A stretch of 64,000 nt of DNA from Nocardia alni (GCF_019038435.1 NZ_JAGPOX010000004.1:62001-126000), one strand, 5' to 3'. Positions 32,681 through 41,774 are shown, numbered from the stretch's first letter. The notes: generated by a model from the letters alone, not told the origin. Translations and numbers: made by a program.

Positions 32681-33811
32681 ATGCCCCTTCAGAATCACCA
32701 CGAAATCCTCTCGGTGGACGACCATCTCATCGAACATCCACGCGTCTGGCAGGACCGTCTCCCGCAGAAGTACCGCGAGGTCGGCCCGCGCATCATCGAG
32801 GACGAGAACAAGCACCACGTGTGGCGTTACGAGGGCCGCAACTTTCCGCAGATCGGCCTGAACGCCGTGGCGGGCAAGGATCCTCGGGACTTCGGCACCG
32901 AGCCGGTCCGCTACGAGGACATGATCCCCGGATGCTACGACCCGGCCGCGCGGGTCAAGGATATGGACCTGGACGGTGTCAAGGCGGCCATGTGTTATCC
33001 CTCGTTCCCAGGCTTCGCCGGGCGGGTGTTCATGCAGGCCGACGATCGGGAGCTCGCGGAGCTGTGCGTCCAGGCCTGGAACGACTTTCACATCGACGAA
33101 TGGTGCGGCGCCGCGCCCGACCGGTTCATCCCCATGGTGATGGCGCCGTTCTGGGATATCCGCGCGAGCGTCAAGGAGATCGAGCGCGTGGCGGGCAAGG
33201 GTGCCCGTGGCCTCACCTTCCCGGAGAATCCGGTCCCGCTGGGGCTGCCGTCGTTCCACACCCGGCACTGGGACGACCTGTTCTCCGCGCTCGAGGACGC
33301 GGACATGCCGCTGTGCCTGCACTTCGGGTCGTCGTCGCTGGCGCCCGGTTTCGCGCAGGACGCGCCCTTCGCGGTGGAGATCTCACTGTTCGCCACGAAC
33401 CTCATGTGGACCACGTCGGATCTGCTGTTCTCCGGTGTGCTGCAACGGCATCCGAAGTTGAAGATCGTGCTGGCCGAGGGCGGGATCGGCTGGATTCCGT
33501 ATATCACCGAACGGTGCGACTACACCTGGGAGCGGCACCGCTGGTACATGGACATCGACAAGGAGACCCGGCCGTCGGAGCTGTTCCGCAAGCACTTCTA
33601 CGGGTGTTTCATCGATGACGAACACGGCGTGAAGAACCGGCACGAGATCGGCATCGACCGGATCACCTTCGAGGTGGACTACCCCCACTCGGATTCGAAC
33701 TGGCCCAATACGCGGCGCAGGGCCGCGCAGGTGCTCGCCGACGTGCCGGATGACGAAGTGGAACAGATGCTTTCGGGCAACGTCCGCACGCTGTTCAACT
33801 TCGGCAACTGA
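32681..33811 (+). CDS. Amidohydrolase-family (ACMSD-like) metalloenzyme
   Basis: 376 aa, very strong AAGGAGGAG before the ATG. Members use a divalent metal in a TIM barrel for hydrolysis or decarboxylation of ring or dicarboxylic compounds. Visible candidates for metal or catalytic residues are VDDHLIEHP near the N-terminus, LHFGSSS, the EGGIGWIPY segment and the VDYPHSDSNWP motif. It sits between the hydratase and aldolase modules, where igr operons have no such gene, so it may open a ring or decarboxylate an intermediate. Exact reaction unknown. Confidence 0.85.
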   Translation: MPLQNHHEILSVDDHLIEHPRVWQDRLPQKYREVGPRIIEDENKHHVWRYEGRNFPQIGLNAVAGKDPRDFGTEPVRYEDMIPGCYDPAARVKDMDLDGVKAAMCYPSFPGFAGRVFMQADDRELAELCVQAWNDFHIDEWCGAAPDRFIPMVMAPFWDIRASVKEIERVAGKGARGLTFPENPVPLGLPSFHTRHWDDLFSALEDADMPLCLHFGSSSLAPGFAQDAPFAVEISLFATNLMWTTSDLLFSGVLQRHPKLKIVLAEGGIGWIPYITERCDYTWERHRWYMDIDKETRPSELFRKHFYGCFIDDEHGVKNRHEIGIDRITFEVDYPHSDSNWPNTRRRAAQVLADVPDDEVEQMLSGNVRTLFNFGN

Positions 33812-33827
33812 GACTCGGAGGATCATC

Positions 33828-34262
33828 ATCGCCACCGACATCAGGGTCACCGCCGACCCCTTGCTTCATCGGCTACGCCCACAGCAGGACCCGCTCACCG
33901 AATTCTTCTGGCACAGCGGCGCAGACGGGCTCCTACGCGTGCAGACCTGCTCGGACTGCGGGTATCGTACCCATCCCGCGGGTCCGGTCTGCGCCCGCTG
34001 CCTGAGCTCACGAGTCGGCCCGCAGCCGGTCTCCGGGCTCGGCGCCGTGCTCAGCTACACCGTCAACGTGCAACAGTGGACACCTGGTCAGGAGCCCTAT
34101 GTGGTCGCCTGGGTCGGCCTCGACGAGCAGGAAGACCTGCGCCTGACGACCAATATCGTCGACTGCGATCCGTGGTCGGTCTCGATCGGCGATCGGGTCC
34201 AGGTCGCCTTTCTCGAACGCCACGGCTACCACTACCCGCTGTTCCGGCCGGTGACGCCATGA
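33828..34262 (+). CDS. DUF35/OB-fold zinc-ribbon acyl-CoA-associated protein
   Basis: About 144 aa. A zinc ribbon (CSDCGYRTHPAGPVCARC) is followed by an OB-fold. This is the DUF35 pair that activates Ltp2-type aldolases and is the C-terminal half of ChsH2 in mycobacteria. The start is unclear. GGAGG is followed by three successive ATC codons, and no ATG or GTG is available nearby. The nearest standard alternatives are a TTG at 33861, or an ATG at 33750 inside the upstream gene. I place the start at the ATC with correct spacing. Its ATGA overlap with the thiolase-fold gene supports a complex. Confidence 0.72.
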   Translation: MATDIRVTADPLLHRLRPQQDPLTEFFWHSGADGLLRVQTCSDCGYRTHPAGPVCARCLSSRVGPQPVSGLGAVLSYTVNVQQWTPGQEPYVVAWVGLDEQEDLRLTTNIVDCDPWSVSIGDRVQVAFLERHGYHYPLFRPVTP

Positions 34263-35449
34263 CCCGGCATTTCGAGCACGACAGCGTCATCTCCGGCGCC
34301 GGCCGCTCAGCGTCCGGCCGTCGCCTGGGCCGCTCCCCTGCCGATCTCACCGTCGAGGCCGCGCTGGCCGCGATCCGCGACGCGGGCCTGACCCGCGACG
34401 ACATCGACGGCATCTCGACGTATCCCGGCGGCGACGCCGTGCCCTCGCACGGCTACGGCGGCCCGCCGAGCTACATCGTGCAGGACGCGCTGCGCCTGCG
34501 CCCGACCTGGTTCCAGGGGGCCGCAGAGCTGCCCGGCCAGCTCGGCGCGCTCGTCGCGGCGATGACCGCGGTCTCGGCGGGCCTGGCGCGACACGTGCTC
34601 GTCTACCGCACGGTGACCGAGTCCAGCGCCCAGGGCACGGGCGGCCGCCGCGCGGTCTTCGACCCGGACGGGGACGCTGTCAGTATGGCCGGCTGGCTCA
34701 CCCCGTTCGGGGCGCCGTCGGCCGCGAATTGGCTCGCACTGCTGGCGGCTCGGCACTTCCATGAGTTCGGCACCACGCGCGAGCAGCTCGCCCGGATCCC
34801 ACTGACCTGCCGCCGCCACGCCGCGCTGAACCCGCACGCGATCTACCGGCAGCCGCTGTCGCTCGAGGAGTACCTCGACGCCCGCATGGTCTCCACGCCG
34901 TTGTGCCTGTACGACTGCGACGTCCCGATCGACGGCTCGGTCGCCTTCGTGATCTCCGCGGCCGAATACGCCCCGGACACCGCGACGCCGCCGGTCTATA
35001 TCGAGGCGGTCGGAACCGCTGTAGGACAACGGTTTTCCTGGGACCAGCAGGAGAACCTCACCGCGATGGCCGCCACGGGCGCCGCCGGGCACATGTGGAG
35101 CCGCACCACCCTCACCCCCGCCGACGTCGACGTGGCCCAGCTCTACGACGGGTTCAGCATCCTGACCCTGGCCTGGCTGGAGGCGATGGGATTCTGCGAG
35201 CCCGGAGAGGGCGGCGCCTACATCGAGGGCGGTTCCCGCATAGCGCTGAACGGTGAGCTGCCGCTCAACACCGGCGGCGGGCAACTGTCCGGCGGACGCC
35301 TGCACGGTTTCGGTCTCATCGAGGAGGCCGTGCTCCAGTTGCGCGGGGCCGCAGGGGATCGGCAGGTCAGCGGCGCGAGGGTAGCCGCGGTCGGTAACGG
35401 CGGCGGCCCCATCGCGGGCGCGATGTTGCTTACCTCCCAACGGATCTGA
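34259..35449 (+). CDS. Thiolase-fold aldolase (Ltp2/SCP-x-like), probable retro-aldolase
   Basis: 396 aa, coupled by ATGA to the DUF35 gene. The usual thiolase nucleophilic cysteine is missing: the region that normally carries NxxCxSG reads GAAELPGQLGALVAA. The tyrosine-bearing motif QLYDGFSILTL and the C-terminal NTGGGQLSGGRLHGFGLIEE match Ltp2-type lipid-transfer-protein aldolases, which cleave beta-hydroxyacyl-CoAs to a ketone and propionyl- or acetyl-CoA. It is therefore likely a lyase, not a thiolase. Last gene of the igr-like operon, followed by a hairpin. Confidence 0.85.
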   Translation: MTRHFEHDSVISGAGRSASGRRLGRSPADLTVEAALAAIRDAGLTRDDIDGISTYPGGDAVPSHGYGGPPSYIVQDALRLRPTWFQGAAELPGQLGALVAAMTAVSAGLARHVLVYRTVTESSAQGTGGRRAVFDPDGDAVSMAGWLTPFGAPSAANWLALLAARHFHEFGTTREQLARIPLTCRRHAALNPHAIYRQPLSLEEYLDARMVSTPLCLYDCDVPIDGSVAFVISAAEYAPDTATPPVYIEAVGTAVGQRFSWDQQENLTAMAATGAAGHMWSRTTLTPADVDVAQLYDGFSILTLAWLEAMGFCEPGEGGAYIEGGSRIALNGELPLNTGGGQLSGGRLHGFGLIEEAVLQLRGAAGDRQVSGARVAAVGNGGGPIAGAMLLTSQRI

Positions 35450-35523
35450 CGTCCGGTCGTGGGCAGCTGTCCGTGCCGCCGAACGTCGGCAAGTCGGCGG
35501 CTCGCGAGTTACCACGTCGGCTG

Positions 35524-35557
35524 CGCGGCCGTGCAAGGGATTCCCTGCACGGCCGCG
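35524..35557 (+). terminator. Hairpin after the igr-like operon
   Basis: A perfect 12-bp stem (35524-35535 with 35546-35557) and a 10-nt loop that can pair further. It lies 75 nt after the aldolase stop in an otherwise empty 214-nt gap. Confidence 0.7.
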
Positions 35558-35663
35558 TTGGCGCCCGACCCAAGCCCGCCGCGCACCCCGTTCGGCGCGA
35601 GCCTGCGGACCGCTTGCCATCGACCTTTGCACCACCACCCTGCCCGGCGAAAGGAACGACGAG

Positions 35664-36554
35664 ATGCACAGTGCGACAGTGGATACCACGGCGAACGGCA
35701 CGACGCCCGTCGGATTCATCGGCGTCGGCGATATGGGCGGCCCCATCGTCGGCCACATCGCCGCGAACGGCTTCCCCACCACGGTCTGGGCCCGGCGCCC
35801 CGCCCAACTCGACCAGTTCCGCGAAACCACCCTGACCAGCGCCGCCTCCCCCGCGGAACTCGCCGCAGGCAGTGAGGTAATCGGCCTTTGCGTATTCGGC
35901 GACGCCGATGTCCGGGAGGTGATAACAGGCCCGGACGGAATCCTCGAAGGCGCCCGCTCCGGGTCCGTCGTCGTCGTGCACAGCACGATAGCGCCCGACA
36001 CCTGTCGCGAGCTGGCCGCGGCGTGTGCGGCGGCCGGGCTGGCCCTGGTCGACGCCCCCGTCACCGGCGCCCGCGCGAGTGCCCTCGCCGCCACCCTGAC
36101 CGTCATGATCGGCGGCGAGGTCGAGCACGTCGAACGGGTCCGCCCGGTCCTGTCGTGCTATGCCCAGCGGATCGTCCACGTGGGCGGCTTGGGCGCGGGC
36201 CAGACGATGAAGACGCTGAACAATGTGCTGGGCGCTGCCACCGGCCGATTGGCTTGCATCGCAATCGAAATCGCCGAACGCCTCCGCCTGGACCCGGTGC
36301 AGGCCATGGAGGTGCTCCGTGTCGGCAGCGCCGGCAGCGCGGCCTTGAACTCCATCGCGTCCCGCCTGCTGAGCGACGCCGAATTCGCCGAGCACGCACG
36401 CCAATTGATCGCGAAGGACGCCGCGCTGTTCGGACAGGTCCGCGCGGCCGCGGGCGCACCCGAGTCGATACTGGAACGCCTGGCCCTGGAACGGGCAGAA
36501 CAGATCATCCCCACCTTCGAGCGCGCCTTCGTCCCCGCCCCACTCGATTCCTGA
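35664..36554 (+). CDS. 3-Hydroxyisobutyrate dehydrogenase-family NAD(P) oxidoreductase
   Basis: 296 aa. Rossmann motif GFIGVGDMGGP (17-27), the substrate-binding segment DAPVTGARA, and the catalytic lysine in MKTLNN are all typical of beta-hydroxyacid dehydrogenases. It should oxidise or reduce a small beta-hydroxyacid. It stands alone with AAAGGA before the ATG and converges with the acyl-CoA dehydrogenase gene. It could be linked to valine-like or branched acid breakdown, but the context does not fix the substrate. Confidence 0.9.
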   Translation: MHSATVDTTANGTTPVGFIGVGDMGGPIVGHIAANGFPTTVWARRPAQLDQFRETTLTSAASPAELAAGSEVIGLCVFGDADVREVITGPDGILEGARSGSVVVVHSTIAPDTCRELAAACAAAGLALVDAPVTGARASALAATLTVMIGGEVEHVERVRPVLSCYAQRIVHVGGLGAGQTMKTLNNVLGAATGRLACIAIEIAERLRLDPVQAMEVLRVGSAGSAALNSIASRLLSDAEFAEHARQLIAKDAALFGQVRAAAGAPESILERLALERAEQIIPTFERAFVPAPLDS

Positions 36555-36774
36555 TCCTTCGGTACCGCACCAGCACTCGACTCGGCTGGTTCGCCATCTG
36601 GGTTGTGCCGGAGGTTCTGCGGCGGCCTCCCCCGTGCGGGCTCAGCGCTCCTCGGGGGCCACGGCCTGCAAGACGGCCTCGACGGTGGCGGGGCAAGCGG
36701 CGGCGTGTATGCCGGGGCGGCGCGCGAACATCGGTATCCGGTCCGGCGGTCGCTGCCGCCACCGCCATCTCAAC
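36555..36774. other. Convergent intergenic region
   Basis: 220 nt between two convergent genes. It is very GC-rich, and short open frames have no recognisable product or ribosome site. I see no hairpin with arms longer than about 6 bp. Confidence 0.3.
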
Positions 36775-37926
36775 CTAGGGCGCCAAATTCAGTTCTCGCC
36801 CGATGATCTCGCGCATGACCTCGCTGGTTCCGGCGTAGATTCGCTGGACCCGGCTGTCGCGCCACAGCCGGGAGATCTCGTATTCGTCCATGTAACCCGC
36901 TCCCCCGAACAGTTGCAGGCACGCGTCGACGACCTCGCCGTGGCGTTCGCTGGTCCACAGTTTGAGGGCGGCGGCCTCGGTGTTGGACAGCTCGCCGGCG
37001 ATGTGTAGTTCGATGGCTCGGTCGACGTATGCGCGGGCGGCGGACAGGGTTGTCGCGACGGTCGCGAGGACGAATCGGGTGTTCTGCAGCGATCCCAGGG
37101 GGGTGCCGAATACGCGGCGGGTGCGGACGAACTCCTCGGTCAGCGAGAGCGCCCGTGTCATCACGGCTACCGAGTGGACGGCGCAGCCCAGGCGTTCCTG
37201 GGGCAGGCCGGTCATCAGGTGGTAGAAGCCGCGGTTCTCCTGGCCGATCAGGTTGGTGGCAGGCACGCGGACGTCGGAGAAGAACAGTTCGGCGGTGTCC
37301 TGGGCGTGCATACCGGCCTTGGCGAGGTTGCGACCGCGGGTGAAGCCGGGCATATCGCGTTCCACTGCGAGCAGGCTGATTCCTCGGTGACCGGCGGCCG
37401 GATCCGTTTTGGCGACCACGACGACCAGATCGGACAGGATGCCGTTGGTGATGTACGTCTTGGATCCGTTGAGGATGTAGTGGTCACCGTCGCGCACGGC
37501 CGTCGAGCCGATGGCCTTGAGGTCCGAGCCCGCCCCGGGCTCGGACATCGCGACCGCGGTGATCAGCTCACCACTGACCCAGCCCGACAGCCAGCGCCGC
37601 TGCTGTTCCTCGGTGGTGAGGTCGAGCAGGTAGGGCGGCATGACGTCGTTGTGCAGCGCGTAGCCGAAGCCCGCGCACCCGGCGCCGATGAACTCCTCGG
37701 TCAGCACGGCGTTGTAGCGGTAGTCACGAATGCCCGTGCCGCCGAAGCGTTCCGGCGCCTCCCAGCCGAGCAGGCCGATACTGCCCGCCTTGCGCCACAC
37801 CTCCCGGTCGACGATCCCGTCGCGCTCCCACTGCGCGGTGTGCGGCGCGCACTCCTTCTCGAAGAAGGATCGGGCCAGCGCCCGGAAGTCCTCGTGGTCC
37901 TCGGTGAAGATCGTTCTCGGCAACAT
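36775..37926 (-). CDS. Acyl-CoA dehydrogenase (full-length, FadE type)
   Basis: 383 aa. It has AMSEPGAGSDLKAI, KTYITNGILSDLVVVVAKT and RIYAGTSEVMREIIGREL. The position occupied by catalytic Glu in medium-chain enzymes is Ala (IYAGT), as is frequent in mycobacterial FadE proteins. The base is probably Glu of GLPQERLG, as in isovaleryl-CoA dehydrogenase. It lies alone on the minus strand, divergent from the ABC transporter genes, with a TAACnnnGTTA-like site at 37967 between them. Confidence 0.92.
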   Translation of the reverse strand: MLPRTIFTEDHEDFRALARSFFEKECAPHTAQWERDGIVDREVWRKAGSIGLLGWEAPERFGGTGIRDYRYNAVLTEEFIGAGCAGFGYALHNDVMPPYLLDLTTEEQQRRWLSGWVSGELITAVAMSEPGAGSDLKAIGSTAVRDGDHYILNGSKTYITNGILSDLVVVVAKTDPAAGHRGISLLAVERDMPGFTRGRNLAKAGMHAQDTAELFFSDVRVPATNLIGQENRGFYHLMTGLPQERLGCAVHSVAVMTRALSLTEEFVRTRRVFGTPLGSLQNTRFVLATVATTLSAARAYVDRAIELHIAGELSNTEAAALKLWTSERHGEVVDACLQLFGGAGYMDEYEISRLWRDSRVQRIYAGTSEVMREIIGRELNLAP

Positions 37927-37966
37927 CTAGGGTGCACCTCCAGTTGTCCAACATAGTACTCATAGA

Positions 37967-37977
37967 TTACTAGGTTA
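37967..37977. promoter_or_regulatory. TAACTAGGTTA-like site (one mismatch) in a divergent promoter
   Basis: TTACTAGGTTA differs at one position from the recurring TAACnnnGTTA motif. It lies 40 nt before the acyl-CoA dehydrogenase and about 150 nt before the transporter permease. Confidence 0.5.
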
Positions 37978-38123
37978 TCTACCATTGACTAGAGGCATCG
38001 AACCGTGCGAGGGTCCAGGAAGAGACGGAGGTCACCTCCCTCCGCCCTTGCCGCCCACGGCTTCCCCGCACTCAGGGTGCCGCAGGGTGGCGTCCACAGG
38101 TCCATTGCACGAATCGGAATCGC

Positions 38124-40127
38124 ATGCTCGGATACATATTCGCTGGATTGGCACTAGGTTCGATCTACGCGATCGCGGCCGCGGGGATCGTAGTCACCTA
38201 CGTGTCCGCAGGCTTGATCAACTTCGCCTTCGGCTCGATGGCGTACGTGGTGGCCCGCGTCTACTACTGGCTGAACGTCCAGCTGGCGTGGCCCACACCG
38301 GCCGCAGCAGTGGTGTCACTGCTCGTGGTGGCGCCCGCGTTGGGCACAGTGCTGTGGGCGCTGCTGTTCCGCGGCCTGCGGGATCAGCCGCAGCTGATCC
38401 GGATCGTCGCGACGATCGGGCTCAGCGTGGCCCTGCCGCCCCTCACCATCGTGCTGTTCGGCAACACGGCCATACCCCAGGCACCGGGCCTGGGCGGTAC
38501 CCCGCCGCGCACGTTCTCCGTGCTGGGCGCGGTGGTCAACCTCAACCAGATCTACACCTACGCCGCGGTACTCGTGGTCGTGGTAGCCGGATCCCTCGTC
38601 CTCACCCGGACGAGTGCGGGCCTGCGGGTGCGGGCGCTGGTCGACTCCGAGGCCCTCACCTCGATGTCCGGGGTGAACCCGAGCCGGGTGGGCGTCTCGG
38701 TGTGGGCGCTGTCCGGCGTGCTCGCCGGGCTCGCGGGCATCCTCGTCGCACCCACCAACGGCCTGACCGTGGAGGCCATGACCACGCTGATGGCCGCCGC
38801 CTTCGCTGCCGTGGTGGCCGCCCGCCTGCGCAGCCTGCCGGTCGCGGTCGGAGTGGCGCTGCTGATCGGACTGGTCACCGACATCGTGCAGAAATACCTG
38901 CCGCCGAGCAGCAGCTTCTCCGCGGCCGTACTGCCCAGCATCCCGTTCGCGTTCATTCTCGTCTTCCTGGCCGTCTACACCTGGCGCGGCGGACAGACCC
39001 GCGACCAGGTCCACGGCGGCAGCCTCGACCAGGCGATCCGGCCCGCGGCCGGCGCCGCGGCGACCGGCCGGGTCGTGGCGTCCGCCGGATACCAGTCACG
39101 ACACCTCAGCGCACTGGGCACCGTGTCCGGCCTCGTACCGATGCTGATCCTCGCGATCCTGCCCGCGGTGCTGGGCGGGTACTGGCTCGGGCTGGTCGCG
39201 CAGGGCATGGCGTTCGCCGTGATCTTCCTGTCGTATGTGCTGGTCACCGGCGAGGGCGGCATGATCTGGCTCTGCCAGGCCACCTTCGCCGGCGGCGGCG
39301 CGATCGCCACCGCGCAACTCGTGACCGTCCATCACTGGGCGCTGCTGCCCGCTGTGCTGGTGACCGCCGTCGGCATGGGTGTCCTCGGGGTGCTAGTGGC
39401 GCTGGCGACGCTGCGGCTGGGCGATCTGTTCGTCAGCCTCGTCACGCTGAGCCTCGGACTGCTCGTCGAAATGATCGTCTTCACGCTCAACGTCTTCGAC
39501 CAGTACGGCGCGGGAGTCACCCTCGACCGGCCGGGCTTCGCCACCGACGATCTGCCGTTCGCCTACCTGTGCCTGGCGATCCTGCTGCTGTTCGGTGCGA
39601 TCACCGTCAATCTGCGCAGATCCACCGCGGGTCTGGCGCTCAGCGCGGTGCGGACCAGCCCGTCGGCGGCGCGGACCATCGGACTCAGCGTGGTGCAGTC
39701 GAAGGTACTGGTCAGCGGGCTCGGCGCCGGTGTCGCCGCGATCGGCGGCGCGCTGGCGGCGATGTATTCCGGTACGGCCGTGCCCAAGTCGTTCTCGACC
39801 GTTGGCGGTCTGGTCTGGCTGGCCGTCGTCGTGACCGTGGGCGTCCGCAGCGTCACCGGCGCCGTGATCGCCGGGCTGATCTTCACGATCCTGCCCGCGG
39901 TATGCCAGACATATCTGTCCGGGCAATGGGCCCAACTGCCCTCGATCGGCTTCGGCATCGGCGCGATGCTGCTCGTGGCCAACCCCGACGGAGTGGTGGC
40001 GATGCATGCGCGGCAGTTGCGCGGGCTGGTCGGGCGGCTGCTGCGCGGCCGGACGACCGCGCCATCCCCCGCACATCCGCCCGTCCCGGTGCAGCCGTCG
40101 ACCGAGCGATCGGAGGTCGCCCGATGA
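38124..40127 (+). CDS. ABC importer permease, LivH-LivM fusion
   Basis: 667 aa. Residues about 1-295 match LivH-type permeases (GLALGSIYAIAAAGIVVTY, NFAFGSMAYV), and about 335-625 match LivM (VTGEGGMIWLCQATFAGGGA, AVRTSPSAARTIGLSV). They are joined by a polar linker of about 45 residues. Many membrane segments are visible in both halves. Liv-type systems import branched amino acids, and in actinomycetes also aromatic and steroid-like acids. It overlaps livG by ATGA. The ribosome site before its ATG is weak. Confidence 0.92.
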   Translation: MLGYIFAGLALGSIYAIAAAGIVVTYVSAGLINFAFGSMAYVVARVYYWLNVQLAWPTPAAAVVSLLVVAPALGTVLWALLFRGLRDQPQLIRIVATIGLSVALPPLTIVLFGNTAIPQAPGLGGTPPRTFSVLGAVVNLNQIYTYAAVLVVVVAGSLVLTRTSAGLRVRALVDSEALTSMSGVNPSRVGVSVWALSGVLAGLAGILVAPTNGLTVEAMTTLMAAAFAAVVAARLRSLPVAVGVALLIGLVTDIVQKYLPPSSSFSAAVLPSIPFAFILVFLAVYTWRGGQTRDQVHGGSLDQAIRPAAGAAATGRVVASAGYQSRHLSALGTVSGLVPMLILAILPAVLGGYWLGLVAQGMAFAVIFLSYVLVTGEGGMIWLCQATFAGGGAIATAQLVTVHHWALLPAVLVTAVGMGVLGVLVALATLRLGDLFVSLVTLSLGLLVEMIVFTLNVFDQYGAGVTLDRPGFATDDLPFAYLCLAILLLFGAITVNLRRSTAGLALSAVRTSPSAARTIGLSVVQSKVLVSGLGAGVAAIGGALAAMYSGTAVPKSFSTVGGLVWLAVVVTVGVRSVTGAVIAGLIFTILPAVCQTYLSGQWAQLPSIGFGIGAMLLVANPDGVVAMHARQLRGLVGRLLRGRTTAPSPAHPPVPVQPSTERSEVAR

Positions 40128-40933
40128 ACACCCCATCCGTAGCACCCCCGCCCCGGTTGGCGGCCCGCGATATCACCGTCCGGTTCGGCGGACTACTCGC
40201 GCTGGACTCGGTCGATATCGAGGTCGCGGCAGGCACGATCACCGGGCTGGTCGGGCCCAACGGCGCCGGGAAGAGCACGCTGTTCGCCGTGCTGTCGGGC
40301 TTACGCCCACCGCAGGGCGGCACGGTGCTGCTCGATGGCCGGGACGTCACCCGGGCCAGCGCCCAGGGCCGGGCCCGCTCCGGAATGGCCAGGACGTTCC
40401 AGCATCCGGAGTTGTTCACCGGACTGACAGTCCGCGAGCATCTCGAACTGGCCTACCGTGTCCGCTTCGCCCACCGTCGACTGTGGAGCGACCTGCTGAC
40501 CGGTGGCGCCTTCCGCCGCGCCCCAGCACCGGAAGCCGGCAGGATCGCCGAGCTCGCCGCCCAGCTGGAAATCGAGCACCTGCTCGACGGCCCGGCGATC
40601 GGCCTGCCACTCGGTACCAGCCGCCTGATCGAACTCGCACGGAGCCTGGCGTGCGACCCCGCGGTACTTCTGCTCGACGAGCCGTTCTCCGGACTGGACT
40701 CCCACGAGACCACGCGCCTGGCCGGCACGCTGCGGGAGATCGTCGAGCGCGACGGTCCGGCCGTACTCCTGGTCGAGCACGATGTCGAACTCGTCCTGGG
40801 CCTGTCCGCCCGGGTCGCGGTCCTGGACTTCGGCCGCATGATCGCGCACGGGACCCCGGCGGACATCGCCGCCGACCCCCGAGTCCGGGCCGCCTATCTG
40901 GGCGAGGCCATTACCGAGCAGGAGGACCAGTGA
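40124..40933 (+). CDS. livG: LivG-type ABC ATPase
   Basis: 269 aa. Walker A GPNGAGKS (44-51) and Walker B VLLLDEP (about 182-188) are intact. The ABC signature is noncanonical: the expected LSxGQ-like segment reads LGTSRLIELARSL (163 onward). As it lacks the Gly-Gln pair, ATP hydrolysis may be weakened, although the partner LivF has LSGGEQQ. Overlaps the permease gene at its start and livF at its stop. Confidence 0.9.
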   Translation: MNTPSVAPPPRLAARDITVRFGGLLALDSVDIEVAAGTITGLVGPNGAGKSTLFAVLSGLRPPQGGTVLLDGRDVTRASAQGRARSGMARTFQHPELFTGLTVREHLELAYRVRFAHRRLWSDLLTGGAFRRAPAPEAGRIAELAAQLEIEHLLDGPAIGLPLGTSRLIELARSLACDPAVLLLDEPFSGLDSHETTRLAGTLREIVERDGPAVLLVEHDVELVLGLSARVAVLDFGRMIAHGTPADIAADPRVRAAYLGEAITEQEDQ

Positions 40934-41658
40934 ACGGTACGACCGATAGCACTCCGGCGGTGGTTCTCGACCGCGTGGACGTACGCTACGGCCCGGCGGC
41001 GGCCCTGCATCAGGTCAGCCTCGAGGTGCCCCGCGGCTCGGCCGTCGCCGTGCTCGGCGCGAACGGCGCCGGGAAAAGCTCACTGGCCCGCGCGGTTTCG
41101 GGGCTCGTGCGACCGAGCGCGGGCCACGTCCTCATCAACGGTGTCGACGTCACGCATGCCCCCGCACACCGGATCCGTCGGCACGGGCTACTACATCTCA
41201 GCGAAGGCCGAGGAGTCTTCGCCTCTCTCACCGTGGCCGAGAACTTGCGGCTGGCAACCCTGACGCTGCCGCGACGGGACCGCCAGTCCGCACTCGACAC
41301 GGTCTACGCGACATTCCCCGTCCTGGAGCAGCGGCGGCGACAGCTCGCAGGACGACTGTCCGGCGGCGAGCAGCAGATGCTGTCCATGAGCCGAGCCGTC
41401 GCGGTGACCCCCGCCGTGGTGGTCGCCGACGAACTCTCACTCGGCCTCGCCCCCAAGATGGTCGACCTGGTATTCGCCACGCTCGCCGCGATGCGCGAGC
41501 GCGGCGCGGCGATCATCCTCATCGAGCAGTTCGTGCACCGAGCCCTGTCGCTGGCCGACGAATGCCTGATGCTACAACGCGGCACGGTCGCCTGGCGCGG
41601 GCCCGCGGCCGAGGCGCAGGAGCACGCGCTGCGCGGCTACCTCGGCACGGAGGGCTGA
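40930..41658 (+). CDS. livF: LivF-type ABC ATPase
   Basis: 242 aa, GTG start overlapping the livG stop (GTGA) with GGAGG upstream. Walker A GANGAGKS (43-50), signature LSGGEQQ (143-149), Walker B VVVADE (about 163-168) and switch His replaced in the IIILIEQF context, as is usual for LivF. Energises import together with LivG and LivHM. The binding protein is encoded at 43763-44998, after two SDR genes on the other strand. Confidence 0.93.
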   Translation: MNGTTDSTPAVVLDRVDVRYGPAAALHQVSLEVPRGSAVAVLGANGAGKSSLARAVSGLVRPSAGHVLINGVDVTHAPAHRIRRHGLLHLSEGRGVFASLTVAENLRLATLTLPRRDRQSALDTVYATFPVLEQRRRQLAGRLSGGEQQMLSMSRAVAVTPAVVVADELSLGLAPKMVDLVFATLAAMRERGAAIILIEQFVHRALSLADECLMLQRGTVAWRGPAAEAQEHALRGYLGTEG

Positions 41659-41671
41659 GGGGCGCGGCAAC

Positions 41672-41716
41672 CGACGAGGTCCGGTGAGAGGGTGAAATCC
41701 TCACCGGACCTCGTCG
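41672..41716. terminator. Perfect hairpin between livF and a convergent SDR gene
   Basis: A 17-bp perfect stem (41672-41688 with 41700-41716) and an 11-nt loop. It can terminate in both directions. Confidence 0.8.
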
Positions 41717-41774
41717 CGTGTATGGACCCGATCATGGAGGGTCGCGCCTCTCGGATGCTCGTGCCGGCCGATCG

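Noticed and set aside
36775-37926. Loss of catalytic Glu in the acyl-CoA dehydrogenase (IYAGT)
   Set aside because: The IYAGT form is common in mycobacterial FadE proteins, and a glutamate is available in the LPQERLG segment, as in isovaleryl-CoA dehydrogenase.
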